DNA of 45,976 nucleotides from Gammaproteobacteria bacterium (GTDB lineage Bacteria > Pseudomonadota > Gammaproteobacteria > SZUA-229): contig JABDRN010000066.1 of the NCBI GenBank assembly GCA_013041745.1, positions 1 through 45,976 of the forward strand, written 5' to 3'. The position numbers were made by a program, and so were the translations under genes. The notes beneath the pieces were generated by a model, which was not told the DNA's origin, did not search any database, and was given only the letters and a program-made list of their open reading frames with translations. This document shows positions 43,242 to 45,976 of the stretch, piece by piece (the stretch's first letter is position 1; each line of letters opens with the position of its first letter).

Positions 43242-43667
43242 TCACATATCTACGTAACTGACACTTATTTTTTTATCTTCTATCTCTTTCAGGTTGATGG
43301 TGGCAGGGCACAGTCCCACCCTCGCGGTGATGGATTTCACCTTTTCTTTATCCGGCGTTCCCTTTTTCAGCTTGCCGGTAAATTCGGCATGCAGAGACTC
43401 CATACTCCTGTGCTCGTCGGTGATGATGGTGATCAGTGCTTCTGCCGAGTCCATGGAGAGTCCGTATTCGGTAGAGTTATTCCTGAAGAACATGTGCTGA
43501 CAGGACAGAATTGAATAGATGAAAACATCAAATCCGGGGCTATAGATATCGAGTTTCAACTCCTGCCATTCGTCATCGACAAGGTGTTCGACATGCAGTT
43601 TGTCGACCGTGTTTTTATCGCCACTATAGTAGCAGTGCATAATCATCTGAAAAGTAAACCCGCTCAT
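43242..43667 (-). CDS. OsmC-like family protein (probable)
   Basis: A 141-residue protein when started at the ATG at 43667. The order resembles OsmC/YhfA-type thiol peroxidases: a beta-rich N-terminus, the helix SPGFDVFIYSILSCQHMFF carrying one Cys, and later ARVGLCPATINLKEIE carrying the second Cys, about 70 residues apart. The two-Cys placement, total length and alternating pattern agree with the fold, but overall similarity is low and I am unsure. A longer reading would begin with TTG at 43739 and add 24 residues without a ribosome binding site. If OsmC-like, it would act on organic hydroperoxides or as a related enzyme. Confidence 0.55.
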   Translation of the reverse strand: MSGFTFQMIMHCYYSGDKNTVDKLHVEHLVDDEWQELKLDIYSPGFDVFIYSILSCQHMFFRNNSTEYGLSMDSAEALITIITDEHRSMESLHAEFTGKLKKGTPDKEKVKSITARVGLCPATINLKEIEDKKISVSYVDM

Positions 43668-43853
43668 TCTGTACCCGCTCGTAACTGTAGATGCCCTTTT
43701 ATACACCGGATTTTGAGAACGCGTGATGATATAAGTCAAAACAGGTAATCGAGATAGTGTGCATTATAGATAGCGAGTATAGTCTTCGATTACTTATAGG
43801 AGACTGCAGTTTAGTGATAATATTTTCAGTGTCTTAGAACAGGCTTTCGTTTC

Positions 43854-44522
43854 ATGGCCAAGAGAAAGGAAATACAGCAGCTTCTCGATGAGATAGAGAG
43901 TGAGTACCGGTTTACCCGCGGCATGACCGGTAAGGCCATGCTCAGTCCAATGGTGAAGCAGGCTCTATCGAAGATACAGCGGGACAAGTTCGTGCCACAT
44001 AGCGTTGTCGATAGTGCGTTTGCTAATCATCCATTGCCTATCGGACATGGTCAGACCATCTCGCAGCCCTACATCGTGGCACTGATGACAGATTTGCTTG
44101 AACTTACCGCTGATGATGTGGTGCTGGAGATAGGTACAGGCTCCGGTTACCAGGCCGCCATCCTCTCGCTGCTCTGCCGGCAGGTGTATACTATCGAATA
44201 TGTTGAAGAGCTTGCTGATTCGGCGAAGCTTCGCTTCGAACGACTGGGTTATGGCAATATCGAAATCAAGTCAGGTAACGGCTTTGACGGCTGGCCAGAA
44301 CACGCGCCATATGACGCTATCATCGTCACTGCGGCAGCAACTCAGGTGCCCGGACCACTCCTTGAGCAACTCAAGATCGGCGGCAGAATGGTCATCCCTG
44401 TAGGCCGCCAGTATTCTCACCAGGAGTTGCAGCTGATAAGCAAAAACCAGCAGGGCGACATCGATATCAAGGATATACTGAGTGTTGTCTTCGTACCATT
44501 CCAGGGGGAAAGAAATGAGTAG
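43854..44522 (+). CDS. pcm: Protein-L-isoaspartate O-methyltransferase
   Basis: A 222-residue SAM-dependent enzyme that methylates L-isoaspartyl residues in damaged proteins for repair. Characteristic blocks are RDKFVPHSVVDSAFANHPLP, the active-site IGHGQTISQPYIVALM, SAM motif I VLEIGTGSGYQAAILS, then VYTIEYVEELADSAKLR, GNGFDGWPEHAPYDAIIV, TAAATQVPGPLLEQL and GGRMVIPVG. The length agrees with Pcm. Its last eight bases overlap the start of the patatin-like gene, so the two are co-transcribed. In many gammaproteobacteria pcm lies with surE and nlpD; that arrangement is absent here. Confidence 0.94.
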   Translation: MAKRKEIQQLLDEIESEYRFTRGMTGKAMLSPMVKQALSKIQRDKFVPHSVVDSAFANHPLPIGHGQTISQPYIVALMTDLLELTADDVVLEIGTGSGYQAAILSLLCRQVYTIEYVEELADSAKLRFERLGYGNIEIKSGNGFDGWPEHAPYDAIIVTAAATQVPGPLLEQLKIGGRMVIPVGRQYSHQELQLISKNQQGDIDIKDILSVVFVPFQGERNE

Positions 44523-45435
44523 TGATCTGAAAATCGGTCTTGCACTGGGCAGCGGATCTTCGCGTGGCTGGTCGCATATCGGTATCATCAATGAGTTGTA
44601 CAAGCTCGGTATCGAACCCGAGATCATCTGCGGTACTTCTGTCGGCGCCATGGTCGGTGCTGCTTATGCCAGGGGTAATCTGGATAAACTGGAGGAATGG
44701 GCGTGTTCGCTGACAAAGTTTGATGTGGCGAAATTTCTCGATATCAATACTTCGATGACCGGTTTTGTTCACACCGAAAGGTTTCATGAATTCCTGAATG
44801 AATATATCGCCAGTGACGAAGACAAAATCGAAGACCTTTCCAGGGTCTTTGCAGCGGTATCGACCGACCTGGAAACAGGCAGAGAGATCTGGTTGACAGA
44901 AGGTTCTCTGCTACAGGCGGTATGGTCATCGATGGCGCTGCCGGGCCTTTTTCCTGCGATCAGGTATGATCACCGCTGGCTGACTGACGGCGGACTGGTC
45001 AATCCAGTACCGGTTTCGGTGTGCCGGGCGCTGGGTGCCGATATCGTCATCGCTGTTAACCTGAACGGGGATATCGTCGGCAAACATATTGGAAAAACAG
45101 GTGTAAAAGCGCTTGAAGAAAAATCCAATTCCGGTATCGCTAAAAAGTTAACAGACCTGGTTAAAGAATATACCAGCCTGTCTTTTCTGGATGGTGATGA
45201 AGACGAGGAGCAGTCACCGGGCCTGCTCAACGCTATCGCTGCCTCAGTCAATATAACCCAGGACAGGATAACCCGCAGCCGGATGGCGGGCGACCCACCA
45301 GATATCGTTTTCTCACCCAAGCTTTCAGATATTGGCCTTCTGGAGCTATATCGTGCAAGGGAAGCGATGGCTGAAGGTGAGCAATGTGTGCAGAGAAAGC
45401 TATCCGAGATCGAATATGTGCTGGGTAAGGTGTAA
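44515..45435 (+). CDS. rssA: Patatin-like phospholipase, RssA-type
   Basis: A 306-residue patatin-family protein. The oxyanion glycine loop is GSGSSRGWSHIG (12-23), the nucleophile is Ser42 in ICGTSVGAMVG, and the catalytic Asp158 lies in WLTDGGLVNPVP. This is close to E. coli RssA (301 residues). Family enzymes hydrolyse acyl groups from lipids. The start at 44515 is preceded by CAGGGGGAAAG, and overlaps the end of pcm by eight bases; a longer form from 44482 adds 11 residues lying inside pcm. The C-terminal domain after residue 200 contains EDEEQSPGLLNAIAASVNI, seen in RssA relatives. Downstream is an insertion sequence. The physiological substrate is unknown. Confidence 0.87.
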   Translation: MSSDLKIGLALGSGSSRGWSHIGIINELYKLGIEPEIICGTSVGAMVGAAYARGNLDKLEEWACSLTKFDVAKFLDINTSMTGFVHTERFHEFLNEYIASDEDKIEDLSRVFAAVSTDLETGREIWLTEGSLLQAVWSSMALPGLFPAIRYDHRWLTDGGLVNPVPVSVCRALGADIVIAVNLNGDIVGKHIGKTGVKALEEKSNSGIAKKLTDLVKEYTSLSFLDGDEDEEQSPGLLNAIAASVNITQDRITRSRMAGDPPDIVFSPKLSDIGLLELYRAREAMAEGEQCVQRKLSEIEYVLGKV

Positions 45436-45544
45436 TAATAGTCTGGCAGAATTGTTTAGGCGTTTTTTGTCTATCTTTGTATAAAGCACCGATCTCAGAG
45501 GCTCGAAAGAGACTTTGATTGTATCAATTTATAGTCTGCTAACG

Positions 45545-45976
45545 ACTGTGACTTCAACCGGTCGACGCAACACATGCGTTAAATCGCTCTGCCGGTGTTT
45601 CAAACTCCAAGGTCTCACGCGGCCGTTCATTTAACTCACGTGCAACCCGATTTAACGTTGCCTGTGAGTGTACTGATAAATCTGTCCCTTTGGGAAAATA
45701 TTGTCTTAGCAAGCGATTAGTATTTTCATTTGAGCCACGTTGCCAGGGGCTTTGTGGGTCACAGAAGTACACATTGATATCGGTTGCCAGAGTGAAGCGC
45801 TGATGGTCGGCCATTTCTTTACCACGGTCCCAGGTTAACGACTTATAAAGCTCTGTTGGTAATTTATGAGCATGCTTGATGAGTGCCGAAATGACGGTTT
45901 CAGTATCCTTTCCTTTCACCCTGACCAGCATCACATAGCGAGTATGTCGTTCAACCAATGTGGCAATGTGACTGTT
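45545..45976 (-). mobile_element. IS30-family insertion sequence (one end, cut by window edge)
   Basis: One end of an IS30-type element including the 3' part of its transposase. The outer end should lie close to the transposase stop: TTCAACCGGTCGACGCAACA around 45553-45572 resembles the terminal inverted repeat of IS30 elements, where GGTCxACGCAACA is familiar. The other end and the target duplication are outside the window, so the exact boundary is uncertain by several bases. Confidence 0.7.
45554..45976 (-). CDS. IS30-family transposase, C-terminal part (truncated by window edge)
   Basis: An open frame enters from the right edge and ends at TGA 45554-45556, giving 140 residues. The first visible residues (NSHIATLVERHTRYVMLV) continue the strand of the DDE catalytic core, typical of IS30 family SxxATLVERxTRYVxLV. 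TWDRGKEMADHQRF holds the second catalytic Asp, and YFCDPQSPWQRGSNENTNRL holds the catalytic Glu, with the classical PWQRGSNENxN motif. The C-terminus FETPAERFNACV is usual for the family. The part seen is intact, so the element may be active. Its N-terminal helix-turn-helix lies outside the window. Confidence 0.93.
   Translation of the reverse strand, partial: NSHIATLVERHTRYVMLVRVKGKDTETVISALIKHAHKLPTELYKSLTWDRGKEMADHQRFTLATDINVYFCDPQSPWQRGSNENTNRLLRQYFPKGTDLSVHSQATLNRVARELNERPRETLEFETPAERFNACVASTG

Overview
The window reads as a chromosomal segment of a gammaproteobacterium. The supporting signs are a FabR-type regulator divergent from a fatty acid desaturase, a glutathione reductase and a peroxiredoxin-glutaredoxin hybrid behind a near-consensus OxyR site, class III alcohol dehydrogenase with S-formylglutathione hydrolase, YadG/YadH-like ABC genes, an RssA-like patatin and a proteobacterial phosphoribulokinase. 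A one-piece pyruvate:ferredoxin oxidoreductase (NifJ) suggests that low-oxygen or redox-flexible metabolism is possible. The phosphoribulokinase raises, but does not prove, Calvin-cycle capacity, because no RuBisCO gene is in view. Genes are densely packed on both strands in short units. Only the right edge carries a clear mobile element, a partial IS30-family insertion sequence.

Layout. 1-5.1 kb: the start of a GH17-like glycoside hydrolase cut by the window edge, a CoA-binding protein, a bacterial haem peroxidase of the animal type, the two-gene glutathione-dependent formaldehyde oxidation pathway (frmA-frmB) and tRNA-Pro(CGG). 5.1-9.7 kb: a beta-hydroxyacid dehydrogenase, a Met/Gln-rich exported protein, a quinone-oxidoreductase-like MDR enzyme, and desaturase/fabR sharing a FabR-like operator. 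9.7-15.6 kb: an Ala/Lys-rich membrane-anchored protein, a sensor kinase homologue whose ATP-binding motifs are degraded, a coupled DUF2868 membrane protein and DUF3482 GTPase pair, and a VF530 protein. 15.8-23 kb: a pilin-like protein, an alkyltransferase-like DNA repair protein, MetY, an exported amidohydrolase, a DUF3087-like membrane protein, a hydrolase-like/TlpA thioredoxin fusion and several small exported or Cys-rich unknowns.

23-33.7 kb: phosphoribulokinase, a SIMPL-domain protein, an OmpA-type lipoprotein, a small lipoprotein, an ABC exporter pair, an orphan soluble protein, a diguanylate cyclase, a cytidylate-kinase-like protein, a ZIP-like transporter split by two cyclic-nucleotide-binding domains, and a DUF2784 membrane protein. 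33.9-38.6 kb: nifJ translationally coupled to a dihydroorotate-dehydrogenase-like gene. 38.6-45.4 kb: glutathione reductase and peroxiredoxin-glutaredoxin, a second diguanylate cyclase, uracil-DNA glycosylase, an OsmC-like protein, and overlapping pcm and patatin genes. 45.5 kb to the end: IS30-family transposase.

A recurring theme is glutathione and thiol chemistry. FrmA/FrmB consume glutathione adducts of formaldehyde, Gor regenerates GSH, and the Prx-Grx hybrid uses GSH to reduce peroxides. No complete new defence or mobile system is visible. The most unusual items are the ZIP transporter with a tandem cNMP-binding insert, the degenerate histidine kinase, the hydrolase-like/TlpA fusion, and a perfect 20-bp palindrome upstream of the SIMPL gene.
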